NCBI RefSeq assembly: GCF_040813715.1
Contig: NZ_JBFOCH010000024.1
Length of the DNA stretch: 64,000 nucleotides
DNA from: Mesorhizobium_K marinum
GTDB taxonomy: Bacteria; Pseudomonadota; Alphaproteobacteria; Rhizobiales; Rhizobiaceae
Reading direction: 5' to 3' (one strand)
Numbering within the stretch: the stretch's first letter is position 1; the number at the start of each line of letters is the position of its first letter. Of this stretch, positions 35,346 through 52,519 are shown in pieces. Position numbers and translations under genes: made by a program. Below the pieces are notes generated by a model. That model was not told the origin of the DNA, made no database searches, and saw only the letters and a program-made list of their open reading frames with translations.

Positions 35346-37004
35346 ATGAAAAACATCCTGATCCTCGGCGGCACCGCCGACGCCAGAAACCTCGCCGGAA
35401 AACTCGCGGCCCACCACGCCGTCACCCTGTCGCTCGCCGGCCGCACGGAAAATCCCGTGGCGCAGGGCGTGCCGGTCCGCGTCGGCGGTTTCGGCGGCGC
35501 GCAGGGCCTCGCGGCCTACCTCGCCGAAAACCGCATCGATCTCCTGATCGACGCCACGCATCCCTATGCTGCCCGCATTTCCGCCAATGCGGCGGCCGCC
35601 GCCGGCCTGGCGGGTGTTCCGGCCATCGCGCTGCGCCGCCCCGCCTGGGAACGCCAGCCCGGCGACCGCTGGACGCCGGTCGACAGCGCGGCCGAGGCTG
35701 TCCGCCTGCTTGGAGCCCGTCCGCGAAAAGTCTTCCTCGCGCTCGGCCGGCAGGAACTTCTGCCTTTCGAGGCCGCGCCGCAGCATTCCTATCTCATCCG
35801 CAGCGTCGATCCGGTCGAGCCGCCGCTTTCCGTGCCGAATGCCGCCTATGTCCTGGCGCGGGGGCCGTTTTCCGAGGCGGACGACCGCGCCTTGCTCGAA
35901 ACGCAGGGCATCGACGCCATCGTGTNGAAATTCGCGGCCCGCCACGCCGTCACCCTGTCGCTTGCCGGCCGCACGGAAAATCCGGTGGCGCAGGGCGTGC
36001 CGGTCCGCGTCGGCGGTTTCGGCGGCGCGCAGGGCCTCGCGGCCTACCTCGCCGAAAACCGCATCGATCTCCTGATCGACGCCACGCATCCCTATGCTGC
36101 CCGCATTTCCGCCAATGCGGCGGCCGCCGCCGGCCTGGCGGGTGTTCCGGCCATCGCGCTGCGCCGCCCCGCCTGGGAACGCCAGCCCGGCGACCGCTGG
36201 ACGCCGGTCGACAGCGCGGCCGAGGCTGTCCGCCTGCTTGGAGCCCGTCCGCGAAAAGTCTTCCTCGCGCTCGGCCGGCAGGAACTTCTGCCTTTCGAGG
36301 CCGCGCCGCAGCATTCCTATCTCATCCGCAGCGTCGATCCGGTCGAGCCGCCGCTTTCCGTGCCGAATGCCGCCTATGTCCTGGCGCGGGGGCCGTTTTC
36401 CGAGGCGGACGACCGCGCCTTGCTCGAAACGCAGGGCATCGACGCCATCGTGTCGAAGAATAGCGGCGGGCAGGCGACCTACGGCAAGATCGCCGCCGCG
36501 CGGGCGCTCGGCATCGAGGTGTTTCTCATCGGCCGGCCGCATCTGCCCGACATGCCGNACCGCCGCTTTCCGTGCCGCATGCCGTCTATGTCCTGGCGCG
36601 GGGGCCGTTTTCCGAGGCGGACGACCGCGCCCTGCTCGAAACGCAGGGCATCGACGCCATCGTGTCGAAGAACAGCGGCGGGCAGGCGACCTACGGCAAG
36701 ATCGCCGCCGCGCGGGCGCTCGGCATCGAGGTGTTTCTCATCGGCCGGCCGCATCTGCCCGACATGCCGTNTTTCCGAGGCGGACGACCGCGCCTTGCTC
36801 GAAACGCAGGGCATCGACGCCATCGTGTCGAAGAATAGCGGCGGGCAGGCGACCTACGGCAAGATCGCCGCCGCGCGGGCGCTCGGCATCGAGGTGTTTC
36901 TCATCGGCCGGCCGCATCTGCCCGACATGCCGTCCGGCGCCGGCGTCGACGAGGTCCTGGCGCTCGCCGATCATGCGCCCGGCTTCAGGAAGCGCGGCGA
37001 ATAG
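35346..37004 (+). CDS. cobK: Precorrin-6A reductase, split by three joins
   Basis: CobK reduces precorrin-6A with NADPH. The N-terminus MKNILILGGTADARNLAG is the nucleotide-binding start; DLLIDATHPYAARISANA and VSKNSGGQATYGKIAAARAL are family signatures, and the end reads GAGVDEVLALADHA. Ns at 35926, 36558 and 36771 repeat large parts; the merged frame is about 250 residues. It is the only plus-strand gene between two minus-strand units, and its last 34 bp overlap the convergent cobJ end. A 53-bp 5' copy is at 34918-34970. Confidence 0.88.
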   Translation: MKNILILGGTADARNLAGKLAAHHAVTLSLAGRTENPVAQGVPVRVGGFGGAQGLAAYLAENRIDLLIDATHPYAARISANAAAAAGLAGVPAIALRRPAWERQPGDRWTPVDSAAEAVRLLGARPRKVFLALGRQELLPFEAAPQHSYLIRSVDPVEPPLSVPNAAYVLARGPFSEADDRALLETQGIDAIVXKFAARHAVTLSLAGRTENPVAQGVPVRVGGFGGAQGLAAYLAENRIDLLIDATHPYAARISANAAAAAGLAGVPAIALRRPAWERQPGDRWTPVDSAAEAVRLLGARPRKVFLALGRQELLPFEAAPQHSYLIRSVDPVEPPLSVPNAAYVLARGPFSEADDRALLETQGIDAIVSKNSGGQATYGKIAAARALGIEVFLIGRPHLPDMPXRRFPCRMPSMSWRGGRFPRRTTAPCSKRRASTPSCRRTAAGRRPTARSPPRGRSASRCFSSAGRICPTCRXSEADDRALLETQGIDAIVSKNSGGQATYGKIAAARALGIEVFLIGRPHLPDMPSGAGVDEVLALADHAPGFRKRGE

Positions 37005-37866
37005 ACCAGCGCCGGCTGCCGGCCGCGTTCGATGACCCGTGTCTCCGCCGAGCCGATGATCACGCAGGTCGCCATGTCCGCATGGTTCGCGTCGGCCTCG
37101 CCGAGCGGCATCGCAACGATCTTCTCGTCGGGGCGACCGGCAGCGCGTCCAAAGATCACCGGCGTCGTCGCCGGCAGGATTTTCGCCAGAAGCTCGNCGC
37201 CATGTCGGCCTGGTTCGCGTCGGCCTCGCCGAGCGGCGTCGCCACGATCTTCTCGTCGGGGCGACCGGCAGCGCGTCCAAAGATAACCGGCGTCGTCACA
37301 GGCAGGATTTTCGCCAGAAGCTCGAACGCCTTGCCGAGCTGCCAGGGCCGCGCCTTGCTGATCGGGTTGTAGAGCGCGATCACGAAGCCGGCACTCGCCG
37401 CGGCGTCCAGCCGCTTCTCGATCGTCTCCCAGGGCTTCAGATTGTCCGACAGGGAGATGGCGCAGAAGTCGTGTCCCAGCGGCGCGCCGGCCCGTGCGGC
37501 CACCGCCAGCATCGCCGTCACGCCGGGCACGATCGTCACCTCGATGTCGCGCCATTCCGCCGGGCCCGCCTCGATCGCCTCGCACACCGCCGCCGCCATG
37601 GCGAACACGCCGGGATCGCCGCCCGACACCACCGCGACGCGCTCGCCTTCGGCCGCCTTCTCGAGCGCCGCCTGCGCGCGTGAGATTTCCTCGCGGTTGT
37701 CCGACGCGACCTTGGTCTGGTCGGGCCTCAGCTCCAGCCGGTCGACATAGGGTCCATAGCCATAAAACCAAGTTGCCGCGGCGACTGCGGCGCTTGCCTC
37801 CGGCGTCACCTGGTGCGCGCCGCCCGGCCCGAGGCCGATGACCGCGATGTGTCCCGTCCTGCTCAT
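36971..37866 (-). CDS. cobJ: Precorrin-3B C17-methyltransferase, split by a join
   Basis: A SAM-dependent enzyme of ring contraction (precorrin-3B to precorrin-4). It has IAVIGLGPGGAHQVTPEA, YGYGPYVDRL, VVSGGDPGVFAMAAAV, TIVPGVTAMLAVAARAGAPL and FVIALYNPISKARPWQL. The N at 37197 repeats about 127 bp; without it the protein is about 255 residues. The ATG overlaps the cobI stop. Confidence 0.92.
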
Positions 37867-39167
37867 GGCTTGTCGGCCCAGCCCGGCACCAGCACGATCG
37901 AGAAATAGGGCGCCTCGTCGTCCGTTTTCTCGGCCAGCCGCACCGAGCTCGTGTTCGCCATCGTGCCGCGCTCGACATAGACCGCCCGGTCGAGCATGCC
38001 GGTCGTCTGAAGCGCCTTGCGGATCTTCGGCAGGTTGCGGCCGACCTTCATGATGACCGCCGCGTCGGTGTCGGCCAGCCGCCGCGTCAGTTCGAATTCC
38101 GACAGCGTGCCCGGCAGAACGGTCAGGATGTCGTCGCCCTGCACGATCGGCGTGCCGGTCTGCGACCAGCATCCCGACATCGCCGTCACNCCTTCTCGGC
38201 CAGCCGCACCGAACTCGTGTTCGCCATCGTGCCGCGCTCGACATAGACCGCCCGGTCGAGCATGCCGGTCGTCTGAAGTGCCTTGCGGATTTTCGGCAGG
38301 TTGCGCCCGACCTTCATGATCACCGCGGCGTCGGTGTCGGCCAGCCGCCGCGTCAGCTCGAATTCCGACAGCGTGCCCGGCAGAACGGTCAGGATGTCGT
38401 CGCCCTGCACGATCGGGGTGCCGGTCTGCGACCAGCATCCCGACATCGCCGTCACGCCTGGAATGACCTCGGTCGGCCAGCGGTCGGCGAGCCTCACATG
38501 CAGGTGCATGTAGGAACCGTAGAAAAGCGGGTCGCCTTCCGACAGGATCGCGACGGTCTTGCCGTTTTCGAGGTGCTTTTCGACCTTGTGAACGGANGTT
38601 GCGGCCGACCTTCATGATGACCGCCGCGTCGGTGTCGGCCAGCCGCCGCGTCAGTTCGAATTCCGACAGCGTGCCCGGCAGAACGGTCAGGATGTCGTCG
38701 CCCTGCACGATCGGCGTGCCGGTCTGCGACCAGCATCCCGACATCGCCGTCACGCCCGGAATGACCTCGGTCGGCCAGCGGTCGGCAAGCCTGACATGCA
38801 GGTGCATGTAGGAACCGTAGAAGAGCGGGTCGCCTTCCGACAGGATCGCGACGGTCTTGCCGTTTTCGAGGTGCTTTTCGACCTTGTGAACGGATTCCTC
38901 GTAGAACTCGCGGATCATCTCCCGGTAGTCCTTGGAATCCTTGTGGATTTCCGTCGTCACGGGATAGATCAGCGGCAATTCCGTCCACGTTTCGCGCGCA
39001 TGCGGCCTGACGATGCCGCGCGCATTGCCGTTGCTGCCGCGCTTGGCGAAGAAGGCCACGACATCGGCCTCCTCCAGCGCGCGCACCGCCTTCAGCGTCA
39101 TCAGTTCCGGGTCGCCGGGGCCCGTGCCGACGCCGATCAGCCTGCCGGTTTTTGCTTGCATGTTCAA
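37863..39167 (-). CDS. cobI: Precorrin-2 C20-methyltransferase, split by two joins
   Basis: CobI methylates C20 of precorrin-2. It reads LIGVGTGPGDPELMTLKAVR, ILSEGDPLFYGSYMHLHVRL, VIPGVTAMSGCWSQTGTPIV and VIMKVGRNLPKIRKAL. Ns at 38190 and 38597 repeat the middle part, with synonymous SNPs between copies; merged length is about 250 residues. An ATG at 39161 is an alternative start. Start and stop overlap cobH and cobJ. Confidence 0.91.
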   Translation of the reverse strand: MNMQAKTGRLIGVGTGPGDPELMTLKAVRALEEADVVAFFAKRGSNGNARGIVRPHARETWTELPLIYPVTTEIHKDSKDYREMIREFYEESVHKVEKHLENGKTVAILSEGDPLFYGSYMHLHVRLADRWPTEVIPGVTAMSGCWSQTGTPIVQGDDILTVLPGTLSEFELTRRLADTDAAVIMKVGRNXRSQGRKAPRKRQDRRDPVGRRPAFLRFLHAPACEARRPLADRGHSRRDGDVGMLVADRHPDRAGRRHPDRSAGHAVGIRADAAAGRHRRRGDHEGRAQPAENPQGTSDDRHARPGGLCRARHDGEHEFGAAGREXVTAMSGCWSQTGTPIVQGDDILTVLPGTLSEFELTRRLADTDAAVIMKVGRNLPKIRKALQTTGMLDRAVYVERGTMANTSSVRLAEKTDDEAPYFSIVLVPGWADKP

Positions 39168-39796
39168 AGGCCTGGCCTCGCGAGCGCGTTGACGGCGGCC
39201 GCGGTCATGGCGCTGCCGCCCATGCGTCCCCGCACGATCGCCCAGGGGATGCCGAGCCGGCTTTCCGCAAGCGCGTCCTTGGATTCGGCGGCGCCCACGA
39301 AGCCCACCGGCATGCCGATGATCGCCGCCGGTTTCGGCGCGCCCTTCTCGATCATTTCAAGCAGATAGAAAAGAGCGGTCGGGGCGTTGCCGATCGCCAC
39401 CAGCGCGCCGCCCATGCGCTCGCGCCAGAGCTCCAGAGCGGCGGCCGAGCGCGTGTTGCCGATCTTTTTCGCGATCTCGGCCGTTTGCGGGTCGCGCAGC
39501 GTGCACACCACCTCGTTGTTGGCCGGCAGCCGCGCCACCGTCACACCGCGTGAGACCATTTCCGCGTCGCACAGCACCGGCGCGCCGGCGAGCAGCGCGC
39601 CGCGCGCGGCGGAAACGAAATCTTTCGAGAAAACAAAATGTTGCGCCGCCTCGACCACACCGCAGGCATGGATCATGCGCACTGCGACATCGGCTTCTTC
39701 TTCCGAGAATCGCGACAGGTCCGCCTCGGCGCGGATGATCGCGAACGACTTTTCGTAAATCGCGTTGCCGTCGTGGATGTAGTCGTATGCCGTCAT
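39164..39796 (-). CDS. cobH: Precorrin-8X methylmutase
   Basis: A 210-residue enzyme that moves the C11 methyl to C12, giving hydrogenobyrinate. The N-terminal DYIHDGNAIYEKSFAIIRAE, the catalytic-His MIHACGVVEAAQH, ALLAGAPVLCDAEMVSRGV, GNAPTALFYLLEMI and GMPVGFVGAAESK are all characteristic. The sequence is free of gaps. It overlaps cobG and cobI by a few bases. Confidence 0.96.
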   Translation of the reverse strand: MTAYDYIHDGNAIYEKSFAIIRAEADLSRFSEEEADVAVRMIHACGVVEAAQHFVFSKDFVSAARGALLAGAPVLCDAEMVSRGVTVARLPANNEVVCTLRDPQTAEIAKKIGNTRSAAALELWRERMGGALVAIGNAPTALFYLLEMIEKGAPKPAAIIGMPVGFVGAAESKDALAESRLGIPWAIVRGRMGGSAMTAAAVNALARPGL

Positions 39797-41312
39797 GTTG
39801 CGCGTCTTCCGAAAGCTTCCGCCAGCGCGGAAAGTCCAAGTCTTTTAATGGCTTGCGCCGCCGTTTCGCCCGGCAGCCCTTGTGCCGCGACGCTCGCGGC
39901 GACGGTTGCGAATGCGCGTCCTGCGGCGTCGTTATCGGCAAAAGCGACCGCTTCATCGCGCGCCGTCCCGCCCACGACAAGCCCGGTTCCGGCCGGCAGC
40001 CCGACAATCGTGAGGTCCGAGCTTGCCGGACGTGCGCATCCCTTGGCGCAGCCCGACACGTGCAGATGCACGGAGCCGTCCAGCAGGCCGCTGTTTTTGC
40101 CGACGATTTCTGCTGCTATCCGGCGCGCCGGGATGAGGCCCGAGGCGCAGTCCGGGGAGCCGGGGCATGCCGAGATCGCCTGCCTGGGATCGTCCGGCGC
40201 GGTCGCGAAACCCAGCGCTTGCGCGGTCGCGCGCAGCTTTTCCGCCTGGTCAACCGTGCCGCAAACAGCCACCAGCGTGCGTTTCGGCGCGGGGCGAATG
40301 TCGTCGACGCCGATCCCCTGCGCCATTTCGGCAAATGTTTTCAGCAACCCGGCGCTTGTGTGGCCGAACGGCAGGGCGACGCCAAGGGCGAATTTTTTGT
40401 TGCGGAGTTCAATGCTTCCGATCAACGATCCTGCGAAGTCGCGTTCTTTCGCGCCCCCCTCTGTCCTGCCGGACATCTCCCCCACAAGGGGGGAGATCAA
40501 GCCGTCATCGGCGGCTCCGCAAATCTCAGGCGCTACAGATGAGGGCGCGACATCGCCGCGACTAGTCTCCCCCCTTGTGGGGGAGATGGCCGGCAGGCCA
40601 GAGGGGGGCAACGTAGGACGACCACCCTCCAAGCCACTGGCTAAGCTCGATAAAATTGTTCCGTCCACATCCCGGGCGCGTGCAGCACGGCCCACGGCCG
40701 CAACCTCGGACAGAAGCGCGAGCGTTGCAGCACAAGCAGCCTGTGCATTTTCCGCAAAACCGACAGGCCTTGCCGTCGTCGCATCCCCCGCGATCGCCAC
40801 CAGCCAGGCGCCGCCGTCGACGGCCATCAGCCTGACATCCGCCGAAACCGCGTCCAGCGCGGTCCGGCCGCCGCCGTCGAGGACCACCGACACTTTTGGT
40901 CCGAGCCGGTTTTCCAGCCCGGCGTCGGCGATTGCCGCGCGAATGGCCTGCGCCAGTCCGGTCGGATCGGCGGTCTCGCCGGGATCGAGCCCGGCCAGCA
41001 CGCTCGTCTGCACCGGCACGCCGGTGCGCACCGCAATGCCAAGCGCATCGACGGTTTTGGCAAAGGGGCCGGCCGAGCTTTCCGTCAGGCCGCGCACCTG
41101 AACGCTGCCGCGCGCGGTCACCTCGATCACGCCGTTGCCATGCGCCCCGGCCGCGTCGCAAAGCCCGGCGAGTTGGGCAGGCGACAGGCCGCCGGCCACC
41201 GGGTTCAGCCGGGCCAAAAGCCCGTCGCCGGTCTTCATGGGCGCCGACAGGGCAGGGCAGGCGCCGCGCCGCGTGAACCCGCCGGCCGGGAGAGTTTCCG
41301 TCGCGAGCGCGA

Positions 41313-41316
<4 letters not shown>
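39793..41316 (-). CDS. cobG: Precorrin-3B synthase with in-frame repeat insertion
   Basis: CobG is the oxygen-dependent Fe-S enzyme that makes precorrin-3B, so this is the aerobic pathway. It is related to sulfite/nitrite reductases: an N-terminal GACPALSAPMKTGDGLLARL, VIEVTARGSVQVRGL, then the [4Fe-4S] cysteines in ISACPGSPDCASGL and HVSGCAKGCARP. At 507 residues it is longer than usual because about 50 residues near position 240-290, beginning PPSGLPAISPTRGE and ending SPLVGEMSGRTEGG, come from a palindromic element at 40452-40609. There is no N inside this copy. Partial copies of its 5' end lie at 41578-42255. Confidence 0.93.
40452..40609. repeat. Palindromic repeat element, type 2, inside cobG
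   Basis: About 158 bp with long inverted ends (CCCCCCTCTGTCCTGCCGGA ... CCGGCAGGCCAGAGGGGGG) and inner CCCCCACAAGGGGGG arms. It is read through in frame by cobG. Related elements are in cobN at 45097, 46402 and 47406. Confidence 0.85.
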
Positions 41317-48567
<7,251 letters not shown>

Positions 48568-48580
48568 GGCGGCTCTGCTC

Positions 48581-49778
48581 TTAGCCGACCAGGATCTTCT
48601 CGATCGCCTGCTGGTCCAACCCCTTGAGGCCGATCACCACCAGCCGCGAGCGGCGGTCGTCGCCGGCGGCCCAGGCGCGGTCGTAATAGTGGTTGACGCG
48701 CGGGCCGACCGCCTGGACGAGCAGGCGCATCGGCTTGGCCGACACCTCGACGAAACCTTTCACGCGCAACACCTGTTCCTTTTCGGCGGCGTCGGCGACG
48801 CGTTTGGCCAGGTCGTCGGGATTGGCGACGGCCGNTCCATGCGCGGTCGTAATAGTGATTGACGCGCGGGCCGACCGCCTGGACGAGCAGGCGCATCGGC
48901 TTGGCCGACACCTCGACGAAACCTTTCACGCGCAACACCTGTTCCTTTTCGGCGGCGTCGGCGACGCGTTTGGCCAGGTCGTCGGGATTGGCGACGGCCG
49001 GAATCTCGACGACAAAGGAGTCGAAATCGTCGTGCTCGTGGTCGAGCTCGTCGTCGTGATGCGTCTTGCGGTTCTCGATGTCGTCCTCGACGGCGAGGCC
49101 GAGGCCGAGCAGCAGCGCGGGATCGACCTTGCCGTTCGCCGACGGCACCACCCTGACGCCCGCCCTTGCATGGTCGAGCGCGGCGTTGGCGCGGGCGGCG
49201 CCGTCAGCGTCGATCAGGTCGCTCTTGGACAGGATGATCAGGTCGGCACAGGCGACCTGATCGTCAAACACCTCTTCCACCGGATCGTCGTGGTCGAGCG
49301 TTTCGTCGGCGGCGCGCTGCTCGGCGAGGGCGTCCATGTCGGAGGCAACCTTGCCGTCGGCAAGTGCCGCGCCATCGACCACGGCGACCACGCCGTCCAC
49401 CGTCACGCGCCCCTTCACCGTCGGCCACTGGAAGGCCTGCACGAGCGGCTTTGGCAACGCCAGTCCCGACGTCTCGATGATGATGTGATCGACCTTCGGT
49501 GTGCGCGACAGGATCTGGTCGAGCGCGGGGACGAAATCGTCGGCCACCGTGCAGCAGATGCAGCCGTTGGCCAGCTCGACGATGTTTTCCTCCGGGCAGG
49601 ACTCGATGCCGCAGCTGCGCAGGATCTCACCGTCGACGCCGACGTCGCCGAACTCGTTGACGATGAGCGCCAGCCGCTTGCCGCTGGCGTTTTCGAGCAG
49701 GTTGCGGATCAGCGTCGTCTTGCCGGCGCCGAGGAAGCCGGTGACGACGGTGCAGGGAACGCGGGAAAGCGAGGTCAT
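48581..49778 (-). CDS. cobW: CobW, GTPase/metallochaperone (split by a join)
   Basis: CobW is a G3E-family GTPase thought to deliver cobalt for CobN. It shows Walker A GFLGAGKTTLIRNLL, the metal motif NGCICCTVADD, the switch/Walker B region HIIIETSGLALP, the base-recognition SKSDLID, and a His/Asp-rich linker (THHDDELDHEHDD) that could bind metal. The N at 48835 repeats about 165 bp; merged length is about 343 residues. It precedes cobN and follows the DUF1636 gene with an ATGA overlap. Confidence 0.94.
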
Positions 49779-50200
49779 GCGATGTCCTTGAGGGTCGAGA
49801 GGGGCGGGATGCGCGCGACGAGGCCGCGCTTGAGCGAATCGGGGCGGCCCCGCCAGGGGATGAGGCCGTCGGCGGAACCGGCGAAGAGTTTTGCCCCGGC
49901 GACGAGGTCCGGGCCGCTGTCGGCGTCGAGATCGCCGAAGACGTAGCTCCAGCAGCCGTCGCGCAGGATCGCGGCGGAGAGGCGGCGCTTGCAGTTGCCG
50001 AGGCATTCGACGGTGCGGACTCGCACCGCCCCGTCTGCGGCCAGCTTTGCATTCCGGGCGAGGATAGCGCCGGCGCGGGGATGGGAGACGGAGCCTGAGG
50101 CGTCGCGGCAGGTCGCGCAGACGACGACGGTCACCGCCGAAAGGTCGGCGGGCGCAATGGCAGATGCCCCTTCACGGGAGATGTCGTCGGCCTTCAACAC
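49775..50200 (-). CDS. DUF1636 small metal-binding protein
   Basis: A 141-residue DUF1636 protein, a thioredoxin-like ferredoxin-type family often found with cobW. The cysteines in VVVCATCRDASG and VECLGNCKRRLS are placed as in thioredoxin-fold [2Fe-2S] ferredoxins. It is the first gene after the B12 riboswitch, so its expression should fall when cobalamin is plentiful. A role in electron or metal supply for CobG or CobN is possible but unproven. Confidence 0.88.
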   Translation of the reverse strand: MLKADDISREGASAIAPADLSAVTVVVCATCRDASGSVSHPRAGAILARNAKLAADGAVRVRTVECLGNCKRRLSAAILRDGCWSYVFGDLDADSGPDLVAGAKLFAGSADGLIPWRGRPDSLKRGLVARIPPLSTLKDIA

Positions 50201-50245
50201 GCGCTCCTTGCCCGGGACACCCGCCGGGCGGTCGGATCAATCTTT

Positions 50246-50432
50246 CGACGGCAGGTCTCCTGGCTTGCGGGTCGCCGCCCTTGCCGCCTTCCCGGATATC
50301 CAGTGGCTTTCGGCGCGGGCTCGTCGCTTACAGTTGCGGGGACAGCCGCGGCGTTGGGCGAAAAGGCCCGCACCGCATTCCCTCTTAGCTCCCCCCGTTG
50401 CGGGAGGGAGACCGTCTACTTGGATTTAGGCT
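50246..50432 (-). ncRNA. Cobalamin (adenosylcobalamin) riboswitch
   Basis: On the minus strand the conserved B12-box parts occur in order: AGGGAATGCGGTG, GGCTGTCCCCGCAACTGTAA, GCCACTGG, GGGAAGGCGG, and AGCCAGGAGACCTGCCG. It lies about 50 bp before the DUF1636 gene, hence upstream of the DUF1636-cobW-cobN-cobG-cobH-cobI-cobJ unit. Binding of cobalamin should repress that operon. Confidence 0.95.
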
Positions 50433-50459
50433 TGGCGGCGTGCCCGAGTCAACGTGCGG

Positions 50460-51830
50460 CTACGACGCCGACGGTTTCGCCTGCGCCAGTCTCGCCAGTT
50501 CGGGGCCGAGATCGCCTTTCGGCGTCACCTCCATGCGCTCCAGCCCGAGCCAGGCCTGCATCAGCCGGAATTCCTCAAGCAATTCCAAGGCGGTTTCAGG
50601 CGGCGCGCCGGCTTGGGCGTAGGTTGCGAGCACGCGCAGCACGCCGGCGGGCCGGTCGGCCTTCACATCGGCGCGCGCCACGATGGTGTCGCCGAGCAGG
50701 AAGGGCAGCACGTAGTAGCCGTACTGGCGTTTTTCAGCCGGCGTGTAGATCTCGATGCGGTAGAAGAAGTNCGCCAGCACCCTGAGCACGCCGGCGGGCC
50801 GGTCGGCCTTCACATCGGCGCGCGCCACGATGGTGTCGCCGAGCAGGAAGGGCAGCACGTAGTAGCCGTACTGGCGTTTTTCAGCCGGCGTGTAGATCTC
50901 GATGCGGTAGAAGAAGTCGAACAGCCGCTCGGCGCGCGAGCGCTCGAAGACCAAAGGGTCGAAAGGCGCCAGCAGCGCGCGGGCATGCACCTTGCGCGGC
51001 ATGCGCGCGTCCTTGTGGAGATAGGCCGGCTGCTTCCATCCTTCGACCTTCACCGGCAGCAATTCGCCTTCCTCGACGAGTTCCTCCAGGCGGCCCTTCA
51101 CATCGCCGGGGTTGAGGCGGAAATAGTCGCGCAAATCGCCATAGGTGGCGACGCCGAGCGCGCGGGCCGAATGGCGAAGCAACGCGCGGTGTGCGTCCTC
51201 GCAGGTCGGGGCAGGGGCGTTAAAGACCTCGGGCGGAATGACCCGCTCGGGCAGGTCGTAGAGCCGTTCGAAGCCGCGCCGCGAATGGGTGGTTATGCGG
51301 CCGGCCCAGAACAGCCATTCGAAGGCGTGCTTTTCGTCCGACCAGCCCCACCAGCCGCCCTTGCCCTTGGCGCCGTCAATGTCGGACGCTGCCACCGGCC
51401 CGCGCGACGCCACCTCCGCATAAATCGCTTCGATCAGCGTGCCGTTGCGCCGTGCCCACTGAGCGAGGCCCTTGTAGATCTCGCTTTCGTCGTTGGCGGC
51501 GGCGCGCTCCATGCGCCATCGCATCAGCGGCCAGGTCTCGAGCGGCAGGAAGGACGCCTCGTGCGCCCAGTATTCGAAAAGCCGCCGCTTGGAGCCCGGC
51601 GCCGCCGCACCGTCGAGCAGCGCCATCGGGTAGGGGCCGAGCCGCGAGAAGAGCGGCATGTAGTGCGCCCTGACGACGGCGCTGACCGAATCGATCTGCA
51701 GCAGGCCGAGCCGGGCGAGCAGGCGGTTGAGGTGCCGCCGGTCGATCGGACCGGCCGGGCGCGGGTCGGCAAAGCCCTGGGCCGCCAGTGCGATCCGCCG
51801 GGCCTGGGCGTTCGATAGCTTCTCCCTCAT
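50460..51830 (-). CDS. YcaQ-like winged-helix protein (split by a join)
   Basis: A member of the HTH_42/YcaQ family, whose E. coli member is a DNA glycosylase that unhooks interstrand crosslinks. It starts SNAQARRIALAAQGF, has LNRLLARLGLLQIDSVSAVV, RAHYMPLFSRLGPYP, the EYWAHEASFLPLE segment and PFDPLVFERSRAERLFDF near the C-terminus. The N at 50771 repeats about 148 bp; the merged protein is about 400 residues. It is not part of cobalamin synthesis. Confidence 0.88.
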   Translation of the reverse strand: MREKLSNAQARRIALAAQGFADPRPAGPIDRRHLNRLLARLGLLQIDSVSAVVRAHYMPLFSRLGPYPMALLDGAAAPGSKRRLFEYWAHEASFLPLETWPLMRWRMERAAANDESEIYKGLAQWARRNGTLIEAIYAEVASRGPVAASDIDGAKGKGGWWGWSDEKHAFEWLFWAGRITTHSRRGFERLYDLPERVIPPEVFNAPAPTCEDAHRALLRHSARALGVATYGDLRDYFRLNPGDVKGRLEELVEEGELLPVKVEGWKQPAYLHKDARMPRKVHARALLAPFDPLVFERSRAERLFDFFYRIEIYTPAEKRQYGYYVLPFLLGDTIVARADVKADRPAGVLRVLAXFFYRIEIYTPAEKRQYGYYVLPFLLGDTIVARADVKADRPAGVLRVLATYAQAGAPPETALELLEEFRLMQAWLGLERMEVTPKGDLGPELARLAQAKPSAS

Positions 51831-52153
51831 CGGGCGGGGTGTCCTGGCGGCAGGGGGAGGGGCGGGGTCTTTGGCAATCGATTTCGCATGCGAGGGGACA
51901 GTCTAACAGGCTTTCTGCCAAAACGCTGTCAGGAGTAATAAGTGGAGTAATTCGGTAAGGATTTCACCGGCCTGCAAAGGGTGAAAGCCCGCGGAATCGG
52001 TCAAGGTTGGACTTGCTTCACCGGAACTGCTGCGCTAACCCTCGCCGCGTTGCAGCATGAACCCCGAAACGGTTCAGCGTACTGTCTGTCGCGCTTCCTG
52101 AAGAGGGTCCCGTGCTGTAAACCAAACTGGATCGTATCCGCGGACCTGAGGCA
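51831..52153. promoter_or_regulatory. Promoter region of the nuo operon
   Basis: This 323-bp divergent gap lies between the YcaQ-like gene and nuoA. No gene is supported. An AT-richer part at 51930-51970 is the likely core promoter area, but I cannot assign -35 and -10 boxes with confidence. Confidence 0.45.
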
Positions 52154-52519
52154 ATGAGCGAACTCCTGGGCTCCTACCTGCCCGTCGTCATATTCATCGG
52201 CGTCGCCATGCTGGTCGGCGTGGCGCTCGTGGTGGCCCCCTTCCTGGTCGCCTATCGCAATCCCGATCCGGAAAAGCTGTCGGCCTACGAGTGCGGCTTC
52301 AATTCCTTCGACGACGCCCGCATGAAGTTCGACGTCCGGTTCTACCTGGTGTCGATCCTGTTCATCATCTTTGACCTGGAAGTGGCGTTCCTGTTCCCGT
52401 GGGCGGTGTCGTTCGGCGAAATCGGCATGTTCGGCTTCTGGTCGATGATGGTTTTCCTGGCCGTGCTGACCGTTGGCTTCATCTACGAATGGAAGAAGGG
52501 AGCGCTGGAATGGGACTGA
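52154..52519 (+). CDS. nuoA: NADH-quinone oxidoreductase subunit A
   Basis: A 121-residue membrane subunit of complex I with three helices. The conserved loop AYECGFNSFDDARMKFDVRF is present, followed by YLVSILFIIFDLEVAFLFPW. It is the first gene of the nuo operon and overlaps nuoB by 10 bp. Confidence 0.97.
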   Translation: MSELLGSYLPVVIFIGVAMLVGVALVVAPFLVAYRNPDPEKLSAYECGFNSFDDARMKFDVRFYLVSILFIIFDLEVAFLFPWAVSFGEIGMFGFWSMMVFLAVLTVGFIYEWKKGALEWD

